Shown piece after piece: positions 1 to 7,805 of a stretch of DNA of 32,770 nt. The notes under the pieces were generated by a model, which was not told where the DNA came from, did not search any database, and saw only the letters and a list, made by a program, of their open reading frames with translations. The position numbers and the translations under genes were made by a program. This DNA comes from Gemmatimonadaceae bacterium. Its GTDB lineage: Bacteria; Gemmatimonadota; Gemmatimonadetes; Gemmatimonadales; Gemmatimonadaceae. The stretch's first letter is position 1, and the number at the start of each line of letters is the position of its first letter. The stretch spans positions 1-32,770 of the forward strand of contig JAICJQ010000030.1 of NCBI GenBank assembly GCA_025928335.1. Reading direction: 5' to 3'.

Positions 1-817
1 CGCCGAGGTAACCGCCGGGTGACCGGACCAACCCATTCGTGCGGTAGTAGTGATAGTACGAGGTGTTCGGCGAGACCGGCACGACGACTTCAAGTCCCTT
101 CACACCAGTCGTCGCGGCGGCGAGGGGCAACGTGCCTTCATAAGAAGTGCCGATCATTCCAACCTTTCCCGTCGACCAGCTCGTCGCCTTCACCTCTTCG
201 TTTCCCGTCTCGGTGGTGTAGCCCTTCGCGCGACCATTGAGCCAGTCGACGACGAACTTCATCGGCATTCGTTCCGGTGCGTCGCCCACGGTCGGACAGC
301 CCTGCGACCGCCCCGTCCCCGGCGCCTCCGAGTGGACGACGGCAAAACCCCGCGGCACCCACTCGTTGACCAACGCGTTAGAGATTCGTGAACGCGTCGG
401 CTGGTAGGGCGGATTGATCATGAGCCCGCGCGGCTGTGGCTGATCGTTCAATTCCTGCTGCACGTTCCAGTTCACCTGCCCGCGCGACGTTCCCGCGAAG
501 TACGGGCTCGAACCATACAACACGGGAACGCGAAGTCCTTCCGACTCGGTTTGCCGCGGCCGAGTGACGTCGACGTGGACGCGGTCCGGCTTGCCGTCAT
601 GGTCGCTGTCGAAGTTGGTCTCGACCCAGAGCTCCTGTCGAATCCATTGGGTCGAGTCCTGGAAGGCCGGGATGACCTGGGCCATACCGTTTGCGAAGAC
701 CGGCAGCGCTTTGGTCGTCGGTTGTGGCGCCTGCCCGCGCCCCGAGATGGACGTGGTGGCGAGCAGACAAACCGCGGCGGCGGCGAGCGCGGCCCGCGAG
801 AAGCGAAGATGCAGCAT
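1..817 (-). CDS. Secreted S15/CocE-type Xaa-Pro dipeptidyl-peptidase-like hydrolase, 5' part only
   Basis: The frame is open from an ATG at 817 to the window edge, so only about 272 N-terminal residues are visible. Residues 1 to about 29 form a signal peptide (basic start, Ala/Leu-rich core), so the enzyme is probably exported. The following sequence resembles the alpha/beta-hydrolase core of the S15/CocE family, including a segment with DSDHDGKPDRV. The nucleophile elbow reads GTSYEG with Ser225 in the expected G-x-S-Y-x-G context, followed by a YHYYR segment that I recognise from secreted bacterial S15 proteins. Known members cleave X-Pro dipeptides or ester/amide substrates. The catalytic Asp and His and the C-terminal jelly-roll domain lie outside the window. 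The start was chosen because the signal peptide begins directly there. The CARDB-like gene lies 71 nt upstream on the same strand, so co-transcription is possible. Confidence 0.82.
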   Translation of the reverse strand, partial: MLHLRFSRAALAAAAVCLLATTSISGRGQAPQPTTKALPVFANGMAQVIPAFQDSTQWIRQELWVETNFDSDHDGKPDRVHVDVTRPRQTESEGLRVPVLYGSSPYFAGTSRGQVNWNVQQELNDQPQPRGLMINPPYQPTRSRISNALVNEWVPRGFAVVHSEAPGTGRSQGCPTVGDAPERMPMKFVVDWLNGRAKGYTTETGNEEVKATSWSTGKVGMIGTSYEGTLPLAAATTGVKGLEVVVPVSPNTSYYHYYRTNGLVRSPGGYLG

Positions 818-888
818 GCGAAAGTTTGGGGAATCGAGGGGAGATTGGGAAGATACGCCTGCCCGACTCCCAGGCCTCCCTTATCAGC

Positions 889-1374
889 TCAGCGATGACA
901 CGACCAATCCGTCGCGTCGTCGACCCTCAGCTCGCGCTCGTTATTCGTCGCGTCGGCCTCGTCGATCGTTCGGTCCGAATTCGCTCGGACCACCAGCCGT
1001 GCCCCGAGGCCGCGAAGTCGCGCCGCGATCTCGATGTGCGGAAAGGTGAACGTCGTCACCGGGTTTGCCGGTTGGAGATTGGCGCTGCCCTCGGCGAACA
1101 GCGCTCCTTGCTTCGGACCGCCGGGTAGAACGAGAAGAAGCCGGAGCGACACCGGCTTCTGAACGGGGCTCCCCCGTTGGCCCACGGTTACGCGAATGTC
1201 GTTGTCGGCGCTCACACACAGCCGGGCCGGGACGCCGTCACGCATCGCGACCACTTTGGTGACTTCGATGTCCACCGGCGGCGTAGTCCCGCGGCGCGGC
1301 TCCGCCTGTGCCCCGGCAAATCGGCCGCCCGAGACCACAAACGTGAGAAGAAAGATCCCTGGCAAGCGTTTCAT
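889..1374 (-). CDS. Small secreted CARDB-like beta-sandwich protein
   Basis: This encodes 161 residues. Residues 1-23 look like a cleavable signal peptide ending in AGAQA. The remainder reads as one beta-sandwich domain, and the C-terminal part has the pattern NSDRTIDEADATNNERELRV, which is typical of CARDB-type domains (a turn of the form 'D-E-x-x-E/A-x-N-N'). Such domains serve as adhesion or spacer modules in exported proteins, and no catalytic motif is visible. The gene is divergent from the sigma factor at 1469 (94-bp gap) and sits upstream of the peptidase gene on the same strand. The product is probably periplasmic or surface-located. Its specific role is unknown. I see no strong Shine-Dalgarno sequence before the ATG at 1374. 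Confidence 0.65.
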   Translation of the reverse strand: MKRLPGIFLLTFVVSGGRFAGAQAEPRRGTTPPVDIEVTKVVAMRDGVPARLCVSADNDIRVTVGQRGSPVQKPVSLRLLLVLPGGPKQGALFAEGSANLQPANPVTTFTFPHIEIAARLRGLGARLVVRANSDRTIDEADATNNERELRVDDATDWSCHR

Positions 1375-1468
1375 AAGGTGGCCGTCCGGAGGCTAGAGCG
1401 GTACGCTTGACGGCATCGAAGGTCTGAACGCAGCGAGGGAGCGTGTTTTCTCACGCCCGACGGCATCG

Positions 1469-2068
1469 GTGACAATGTCGATTGGAAGGGTCACCTCGAA
1501 CCGCGACCCGTTTGCCGGCGCAAGCGAGATGTCGCCGACGGATCGATCGGCGGCGATCGAGCGAGTGCTCGCACGTTTTGGCGAAGTCGCCCGCCGGGCC
1601 GGCGCCGCGCACGGACTCCAGGGGCAGGACCTCGACGAAGTCCTTCAGGAAGTGCGGATTCGACTCTGGCGCGTGGACGCGTCAGCGTCCGGCAAGCTCG
1701 ATGCGCTCAAGTCGTCGTACGTCTATCGAGCCGCGCTTTCGGCGGCAATCGACCTGCTGAGGCGACGCCGAGCACGGCGTGAGGACTCGCTGGATGACGA
1801 CGGCGATCACGACGCTCCCGCAACGTTCGCCGCACCTGCGTCCGCCGACGCCGACACGCTCGCCTCCGACGCCGGCCGCGCCGTCGAGACGGCGCTCACC
1901 ATGGTGGTCCCGAGCCGTCGCGCCGTAGTCCGCATGTACCTCGCGGGATACGAGCGGCAAGAGATCGCCTCATTGCTCGGATGGAGCGAGGCGAAAACTC
2001 GCAACTTGCTCTATCGCGGCCTGGACGATCTGCGGCACCTGTTGACCGCCAAAGGAATTCACCCATGA
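1469..2068 (+). CDS. ECF-like RNA polymerase sigma-70 family factor
   Basis: This encodes 199 residues from a GTG at 1469; ATG at 1475 or 1529 are alternatives. Region 2 is visible at about residues 33-105: a 'DLDEVLQEVRIRLWR' segment (about 54-68), then YVYRAALSAAIDLLRRRR, typical of sigma region 2.3/2.4. An acidic/Ala-rich linker follows (106-140). Region 4 spans about 145-192, with a helix-turn-helix around QEIASLLGWSEAKTRNLLYR. It lacks region 1.1 and region 3, as ECF factors do. It would direct RNA polymerase to an alternative promoter set. The stop overlaps the start of the next gene by 4 nt (ATGA), so the pair is probably translationally coupled, as sigma and anti-sigma genes often are. 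I see no good ribosome binding site just upstream, which leaves the exact start open. Confidence 0.85.
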   Translation: MTMSIGRVTSNRDPFAGASEMSPTDRSAAIERVLARFGEVARRAGAAHGLQGQDLDEVLQEVRIRLWRVDASASGKLDALKSSYVYRAALSAAIDLLRRRRARREDSLDDDGDHDAPATFAAPASADADTLASDAGRAVETALTMVVPSRRAVVRMYLAGYERQEIASLLGWSEAKTRNLLYRGLDDLRHLLTAKGIHP

Positions 2069-2730
2069 TCACCGAAACCGGAGATGCGTCGCTGCGCCGT
2101 GCGTACGACGCGCTTTTGCGCGCTCGCGCTGCGGACGGACATTCATCCGGCGCCGCGGCGCCCGTATCCCTAAAAAGCATTCTCGCGCTCGTCGAAGGAA
2201 CCGGCAGTGAGAATGAACGCCTCGCAACGCTCGATGCGCTGATGGCCGACGAGCAGGGCCGTCGAGAATTCGAGCTGCTTCGCGCTCTCTCGGCAACTCA
2301 GCACAGCGCGCCGCAGACGATCCGCAGCTGGCGACTTACCGCGACCGTCGCGACGCTCGCCGCGGCGGCGCTATTGATCGTCGTGATCCCCACAGTCCGA
2401 CGACCGCAACGAGTCGAAACCCCAGAACCGGTCCGCGACGCGTCGCGAAACGCGGTGCTGCTCTCGCCGCCCACCGAAGCGACCGTCGAGCAAAGCCGCA
2501 CGTTCCGATGGCGTGCGGTTCCCGACGCGCGCATTTACTCCGTCGAGGTCCTCACCGCCGCCGGCGCGCCGGTGTTCACGACGCGCGTCGCCGACACGAC
2601 GCTGACGTTGCCGGCCGATGTTCGTCTCGCCCCGGGTGTCGAGCACCGATGGTGGATCGTCACGGAATTCTCCGACGGCACTCAGCTGCGTTCGCCGCTT
2701 CGCCGACTCTTCGTGCGCGAGACGAAATAG
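2065..2730 (+). CDS. Single-pass membrane protein, putative anti-sigma factor with periplasmic Fn3-like domain
   Basis: This encodes 221 residues from the ATG at 2065, which overlaps the sigma-factor stop. Residues 1-90 are a cytoplasmic helical segment with no cysteine, so the usual zinc-binding HxxxCxxC motif of zf-HC2 anti-sigma factors is absent. Residues 91-110 form one transmembrane helix (AATVATLAA... type), followed by basic residues. Residues about 130-218 form an Fn3-like beta-sandwich, with FRWRAVPDARIYSVEVL and a later HRWWIVTEF. Position, coupling and topology make an anti-sigma role likely, but this is inference. Its 3' end overlaps the convergent TPR-CHAT gene by 49 bp. The same Fn3-like pattern recurs at the C-terminus of the secreted protein at 7806-9068. 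Confidence 0.7.
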   Translation: MITETGDASLRRAYDALLRARAADGHSSGAAAPVSLKSILALVEGTGSENERLATLDALMADEQGRREFELLRALSATQHSAPQTIRSWRLTATVATLAAAALLIVVIPTVRRPQRVETPEPVRDASRNAVLLSPPTEATVEQSRTFRWRAVPDARIYSVEVLTAAGAPVFTTRVADTTLTLPADVRLAPGVEHRWWIVTEFSDGTQLRSPLRRLFVRETK

Positions 2731-5585
2731 GCGGGCGCGAATAGCACGAGCACCAGCGCCGCGCCGCCGCCCCACTCTTCGACCTGCTGCGAGGCGGCTC
2801 GCTGTACCTGGCGCGATGGACGGAGTGCCGTTCGCACTCGCTCGTCGCCCGTCAGCGTAAACGCGGCCCATACACTCGGCGACATGCCGTCGTCGTATGC
2901 GCGGCGCTTCGCGCGGTGCAATGCGTCGCCCACTGAGATCCCGGTGGCGAGCTGCTGATAGAAACGATCGACGAACGACGCGGCGCTGCGGTCGCCGATC
3001 TGCCAGAGGGTGGCGACGACGGCGCTCGCCCCGGCCTCGAGGAAGGGTTCCGTCAATCCTTGGAGACCCTCGCCCCCCAGCACGACACCGCCGCCGGAGT
3101 TGCACGCCGAGAGCACAACGAGATTCGCCGAGAGTCGCAGCCCTACCAACTCGTCGACGCTGACGCGGCCATCCTCGCCGCCGCCCGGTGCGAGCAGGAG
3201 CGCGCTACGCAGAAGCGACCACTCGTCCACCTGGGCGTGCGTCGCGAAATGCAGCACGCCGACGTCGGCGAGACTTCCGCGGCGTAATCGTGATTCGCGC
3301 GCCTTCGAACCGGTCAGCACTTCGGCTACAGGAGCGTAATGCGCGATTTGCGCCGCCTCGGCGGCGGCGGCGGGCAGCCGCGGCGGCATCGAATCGGCCG
3401 CGCCATCTCCGATCTCGGCTCGATCTCGCCGCAACGCAACTCCAACCGGATCGCCAAAAGCGAGGAGCCGCGGCAGCGGCTCTCGTGGCGGCCCCGCCCA
3501 GAGCGCGGCCGCGGCCGATGCTGACGGAGCGAGCGAGATCGCATAGCGGCTGACGAGTGGCTTGCCGTCGCTCGCCCGAAGGACATCGAAGGGGATGCGA
3601 TGCAGGGGCCCGTCGGGGACAAACACCAGATGGGTTACGCCGCCCGGCAACAGTGCCAATGCCGCGTTGACGAATGCATCCCCGAGGCGACGCGCGAGTT
3701 CGACCGGGTTCGTTCCCGAGGCAACCAGAGCCGCGAACCGCTCGAGCTCCAACATGTGATCGTCCACCGGCTCGGCCACAGCAGCGGCGAGCCGGTCCTT
3801 CGTCAGCACAAAGACGGTGGTCGGCTCGCCGCCTCGTCCGGTGACGAACGCGAGCACCGCCGTCGATTCGGGAAGCACACGCCGCACGTCCGCGTCGAGG
3901 ATCGCGGCGGCAGGCCAAGCCGCCGCCGCCTCGGGCGCGAATGCCGTCCGTTGGGCCATGCTCTCGAGCAGCACACGTGCTCGTCGCTGCTCCGACAACC
4001 GGAACGCGGCCGCGGTGCGTCCGCCTTTTGCGATCAGTTGAATGGTCGTCGCGAAGCCGAGGTCGCGATCCCAGTCGATTTTCCTCGACTGCACTGCCGC
4101 TGCTCGCAACTCGCGCTCCGGCAGCGACACGCGCCACCGATCGATCACGGCGCCTGCCTCGTTCAGCTCCTGCTCGGCGCGTCCGATCTCACCACGCCGG
4201 GCATACACCTCGGCAAGCCGCGTAAGAATATCCGCGTGCTCGGCGGGTGACGACGCGCCGACCAATTTGTCTCGCGCGCGAAGGTACTGCTCGGCTTGCG
4301 GAAGTCTGTTTGCTTGCAGGGCAAGGACGGCGCGTGCGTAGGTGTCCTCCTGCCGCCACTCGTTCATGTGCAACGTACGCGACAGGGCCAATGCGCTGTC
4401 CAGCTGACGTGACGCGTCGACGAGATCGCCCTCGAACAGCGCGACGAAGGCGAGCTTGCCGCGAGCGTGCACCCCGTTCGTCGGCGCGATCGCCGGTGCG
4501 TCGCGCGCGACTTGCTCGTACGCCGCCCTGGCCGCGCCGGTCGCGCGATTGAGCAGCGCGACATCTCCCTCGTGCATCCTCGCGTCGAGCGCGCCCCACC
4601 GGTCTCCGCTGCGCGCGAACAGTGCCGACGCGGTGCGCGCGTAGGCGCCGGACGCCGGCAGATCGCCGAAGGTGAGCGCGAGATCAGACAGACCGAGCGA
4701 CGCCCACGCCGCGGCAGCGACAGTTCCCGTCTGTCGCCCGAGCGTCAGCGCTTCGGTGAGCGCGGCACGCGCCGGCGCGAACTGGCCCACTGAATAAAGC
4801 ACATATCCTTGCCACTGCCGCGACACGGCGAGCGCGGAGAGATTGCGCGTCGCCCGCTGCAAGTCGGCGACTTCGCCGAAGGTCGCGAGGGCGCTGTCAA
4901 TCATCGTGCGTCGTTCATAGTCTTGCGCCAACGCGGCGAGACAAGCCGCCGCGCCGCGACGATTGCCCGCGTGAATCGCCGAATCGGCGGTCGGGCGCGC
5001 AAGCCGCGCGACGTCGGGATCGGCGCGGCGCACCCGCGCGACGAGCGCGTTGCACGCAATCCACGCGCGCAGCCAGTCGTCATCCCGCGGGACGGCGCGC
5101 ATCGCATTGTTATAGACGTGAAGTGCCGAATCGACGCTCACCGTCCTACTGACGACAATGCCGAGCGTGCCGAGCGCTGTCGCCGCACCGGCGGAAGGCG
5201 CTGAGCCCAGCGCGACGATCGCGCGTCGGAGAAACGGCTCCGCTTCGGCGAGGCGCGCTTCTTGGGCGCGCAGGGCACCGGCTCCGAGTAGGCCATATGC
5301 GAACGCGGCGTTGCGCGCGCTGTCGGCATGAAGAAGGATCGCGTACTCGCGCTCAGCATCGGCGTCGCGATAGGCGAGCCGGTCGACCGTGGCCAGTGCC
5401 AAGGTCCGACGCTCCGCCGCGATGTCGTTCTTGGGCCGCTCACCCTCCCATGCTGCGCGCTCCGCATCCGCGCGGCCCGCCTCCACGGCCGCCTGAATCC
5501 GCCGCACGAGCGCCTCGGCGCTGTCAGCAGACAGATGGGGCGATGGCCAGCCGGCGAAGAACACGACGAGGAGCGCAACGATCAT
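2682..5585 (-). CDS. Membrane-associated TPR-CHAT (caspase-like) protein
   Basis: This encodes 967 residues from the ATG at 5585; the frame stays open to 5792, but the extra N-terminus would overlap the divergent gene. Residues 1-14 form a short hydrophobic stretch (MIVALLVVFFAGW), a possible anchor or uncleaved signal. Residues about 25-600 are repeated helical pairs of TPR type (for example AEPFLRRAIVALG, RAALTEALTLGRQTG). The C-terminal CHAT domain covers about 640-930. It contains VFVPDGPLHRIPFDVL, the catalytic histidine in HFATHA (His783) and the catalytic cysteine in LSACNSG (Cys828), so the dyad is intact. A hydrophobic helix (about 940-958) follows the CHAT domain, with a basic tail. 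CHAT domains are caspase-related cysteine peptidases. The gene lies next to a sigma/anti-sigma pair, which suggests a regulatory proteolysis role. Confidence 0.87.
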   Translation of the reverse strand: MIVALLVVFFAGWPSPHLSADSAEALVRRIQAAVEAGRADAERAAWEGERPKNDIAAERRTLALATVDRLAYRDADAEREYAILLHADSARNAAFAYGLLGAGALRAQEARLAEAEPFLRRAIVALGSAPSAGAATALGTLGIVVSRTVSVDSALHVYNNAMRAVPRDDDWLRAWIACNALVARVRRADPDVARLARPTADSAIHAGNRRGAAACLAALAQDYERRTMIDSALATFGEVADLQRATRNLSALAVSRQWQGYVLYSVGQFAPARAALTEALTLGRQTGTVAAAAWASLGLSDLALTFGDLPASGAYARTASALFARSGDRWGALDARMHEGDVALLNRATGAARAAYEQVARDAPAIAPTNGVHARGKLAFVALFEGDLVDASRQLDSALALSRTLHMNEWRQEDTYARAVLALQANRLPQAEQYLRARDKLVGASSPAEHADILTRLAEVYARRGEIGRAEQELNEAGAVIDRWRVSLPERELRAAAVQSRKIDWDRDLGFATTIQLIAKGGRTAAAFRLSEQRRARVLLESMAQRTAFAPEAAAAWPAAAILDADVRRVLPESTAVLAFVTGRGGEPTTVFVLTKDRLAAAVAEPVDDHMLELERFAALVASGTNPVELARRLGDAFVNAALALLPGGVTHLVFVPDGPLHRIPFDVLRASDGKPLVSRYAISLAPSASAAAALWAGPPREPLPRLLAFGDPVGVALRRDRAEIGDGAADSMPPRLPAAAAEAAQIAHYAPVAEVLTGSKARESRLRRGSLADVGVLHFATHAQVDEWSLLRSALLLAPGGGEDGRVSVDELVGLRLSANLVVLSACNSGGGVVLGGEGLQGLTEPFLEAGASAVVATLWQIGDRSAASFVDRFYQQLATGISVGDALHRAKRRAYDDGMSPSVWAAFTLTGDERVRTALRPSRQVQRAASQQVEEWGGGAALVLVLFAPAYFVSRTKSRRSGERS

Positions 5586-5697
5586 GAGGCCCAACTCGCG
5601 GTGGTGAGCTTTCGAATCTACGAATCGCCTCGCGTTTGCCAAGAACGTCGGCAAAACGTTAGTGAGAACATGCGACGACCGAGTGCGTTCAAGAAAC

Positions 5698-7797
5698 GTG
5701 AGGAAGCGAGCATTGGCGCCCGTCCTCGCCGCCGCGCTCTCATCGCTGCGTCTCGACGCCCAGGCCGCGCCGGCCGAGACGCCGGCGGACACGCTGCGGA
5801 TTCAGGCGGAATGGAACGTCGCGCGGCTGCAACCACGCGACGGACAGCTCACGTTCACGATGAGTCGCTTGCCAAGCGCCGGCGACGGACAGCTCGTCGT
5901 GGTCGTGGGGCGATCGGATCTCTCGGCGCTGCTCGACGTCGCGGGCACGCGCGTCCGCTTGCCGCTGTACGGTCAGCGTTTGGACGCCGGAGAGAACGAG
6001 GTTCGAGCCTACCTTGCACGCACCGACGGGGCGTGGCTCGAGATTGGACGCTTCCCGCTGCGCCTTCTCGACCGCGCCGGATTCGAGTCGTTCGCGATGC
6101 GGCCCAAACTCGACCTGCAATCCAGTGGCCAGTTGCACGCACACGCGGCGTCCGGCGCTCCGCAAGCGACCGGCCGCGGCGACACGTATCAGGATCTCGC
6201 GCTCAACGGGGGTCTCGACGGAACGCTGAGCCGCGACGGCTGGAATTCGACGGTGCAAGGGCTTGTCGCGGGCGCCACGCGGGAGCAAGCGCGCCTCCGC
6301 GCCGCTCAGCTCGGACCGCGCGCGCCCGAGTTGGATCTCGCCTCGTACGCCATCCACCTCACGCGCCCGGGAGTTGGCTTTGATGTCGGTCACCTCTCGA
6401 TCGGCGACGACCGACTCCTCGTCAACCAGTTTCGCAGCCGTGGACTGTCGGCGAGCGTGACGCTGCCGCATGGTTTGCAACTGGGAGGGGCCGGCACCGC
6501 GGGATCGGAGATCGTCGGATGGGACGACCCCTTCGGCATCGCACGACCGTCGCACCGCCTGGTCCTCGGCACGATCGGCTTCGAGGCGCTTCCATCGCAT
6601 CCGGGAATGCTACGTCTTGCCCTCTCGACCCTCGACGGCTCGAGGCAGCCGACGCCGAGCTTTCAACAGGGCGCGGTGACCGATCGTGAGGAGAGCCGCG
6701 GCACCGGCGCACAGCTCATCGCCGGCGATCCGAGCGGTCACGCGCATCTCACCCTCGGGATCGCGCGCAGCCGTTTCACCAACCCGACCGACTCGGCGTT
6801 GAGCGGCGGTTCGACGTTGGTCGCTGTCCGACCGGAATCGCGCAGCGCGCGCTTCGGCGAGTTGCGCGTGGACGTGTTGCGCGGCGCGCAAATCGGCCCG
6901 GCACCGACGACGCTCGCCGTCACGGCCCGTCATCAGCGCGTCGATCCGCAATATCGGAGCATCGGCGCCGCGCTGCAGGCGGATCGCGACGAAGACGCCA
7001 TCGAAACGACCGGCTCGATCGACGCACTTCAGGTTCAGTATTCGCTCGGCCGGGCACACGACAATCTCGCTCGGATCTCATCGCTGCTCACGACCCGGAC
7101 GCGCACGCACTCGCTCAACGCGGCGCTTCCGATCGCCCAGCTCCTGCGTTCGTCACCCGGCGCCTGGTGGTGGCCGCAAGCGACCGCCACCTGGCTCGTC
7201 GTCGATCAGCGCGGCGACCGCGTTCCGCCCAACGGCGGCTTCCGGCTGGCTTCACAGGTCCCTAATCAGCATACCAGAAACCTTGCGACCGCGCTCGCGT
7301 GGCAGCGTGCGGCGGGCAGTCTTTCGCTGCACTTCAACCGGGCAGGCGTCGACAATCGGCCGTCTGATGGAACGCCGACCGACCTCGTCACCGATGTCGC
7401 CGGCGCGACGTTGGCCCTGACGATGTCGCCGGCGCTCACGCTGAGCACCGACCTGTCGAGCGAGACCGTCGATGATGTCGCGCGCGGTTTCCGCGCTCAT
7501 ACGCGTCGCATCGGCACCCAGGCCGATTGGCGTCCCGTTGGCCACACGACATTCACTGGAACACTGTCCCTCGCCGGCAACGAAGACCCCCCGGCGACGC
7601 GCCGTGCCCACAACGTCGACGTGCAGCTCGAGGCGTCACAGGGGTTCAACCTGTACGCCCGCCCGCGGGACGGGTCACAGGCGCGGATATTCGTGCGCTA
7701 TACGTTGAGCGACGCACAGCTCCGCCTCGGTCAGACCCTGCAACCGACGCTTCGACAATGGGCGATGAACGGCGGCTTCTCTCTCCGGCTCTTCTGA
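5698..7797 (+). CDS. Outer-membrane beta-barrel protein of unknown function
   Basis: This encodes 699 residues from a GTG at 5698, chosen because the signal peptide (MRKRALAPVLAAALSSLRLDAQA) begins exactly there. Upstream in-frame starts would add a charged leader. After a roughly 120-residue N-terminal beta-rich domain, the protein consists of alternating amphipathic strands with many Gly, Thr and aromatic residues. It ends in a strand with terminal Phe (FSLRLF), the usual recognition signature for beta-barrel assembly. Cysteines are absent. I do not recognise the specific family. It is divergent from the TPR-CHAT gene (112 bp between starts) and is followed after 8 nt by a secreted protein, with which it is probably co-transcribed. 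A transport or adhesin-secretion role is possible but not shown. Confidence 0.65.
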   Translation: MRKRALAPVLAAALSSLRLDAQAAPAETPADTLRIQAEWNVARLQPRDGQLTFTMSRLPSAGDGQLVVVVGRSDLSALLDVAGTRVRLPLYGQRLDAGENEVRAYLARTDGAWLEIGRFPLRLLDRAGFESFAMRPKLDLQSSGQLHAHAASGAPQATGRGDTYQDLALNGGLDGTLSRDGWNSTVQGLVAGATREQARLRAAQLGPRAPELDLASYAIHLTRPGVGFDVGHLSIGDDRLLVNQFRSRGLSASVTLPHGLQLGGAGTAGSEIVGWDDPFGIARPSHRLVLGTIGFEALPSHPGMLRLALSTLDGSRQPTPSFQQGAVTDREESRGTGAQLIAGDPSGHAHLTLGIARSRFTNPTDSALSGGSTLVAVRPESRSARFGELRVDVLRGAQIGPAPTTLAVTARHQRVDPQYRSIGAALQADRDEDAIETTGSIDALQVQYSLGRAHDNLARISSLLTTRTRTHSLNAALPIAQLLRSSPGAWWWPQATATWLVVDQRGDRVPPNGGFRLASQVPNQHTRNLATALAWQRAAGSLSLHFNRAGVDNRPSDGTPTDLVTDVAGATLALTMSPALTLSTDLSSETVDDVARGFRAHTRRIGTQADWRPVGHTTFTGTLSLAGNEDPPATRRAHNVDVQLEASQGFNLYARPRDGSQARIFVRYTLSDAQLRLGQTLQPTLRQWAMNGGFSLRLF

Positions 7798-7805
7798 GCT
7801 TTCTC

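Noticed and set aside
1441-1456. Small hairpin GCGTG-TTTTCT-CACGC upstream of the sigma gene as a terminator
   Set aside because: Only 5 bp of stem and no T run on either side; kept only as a half-site note for the palindrome at 10452.
1469-5585. A true type III-E CRISPR (craspase) locus
   Set aside because: There is no gRAMP/Cas7-11 gene, no adaptation gene and no repeat array; only the TPR-CHAT plus sigma logic is similar.
5586-5792. N-terminal extension of the CHAT protein to 5792
   Set aside because: It would overlap the signal peptide coding region of the divergent gene and puts the hydrophobic anchor inside; ATG at 5585 is simpler, though an earlier TTG cannot be excluded.
5328-6383. 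351-residue open frame on the plus strand
   Set aside because: It runs antisense to the CHAT gene and out of frame with the beta-barrel gene; Arg/Pro-rich composition is typical of a GC-rich shadow frame.
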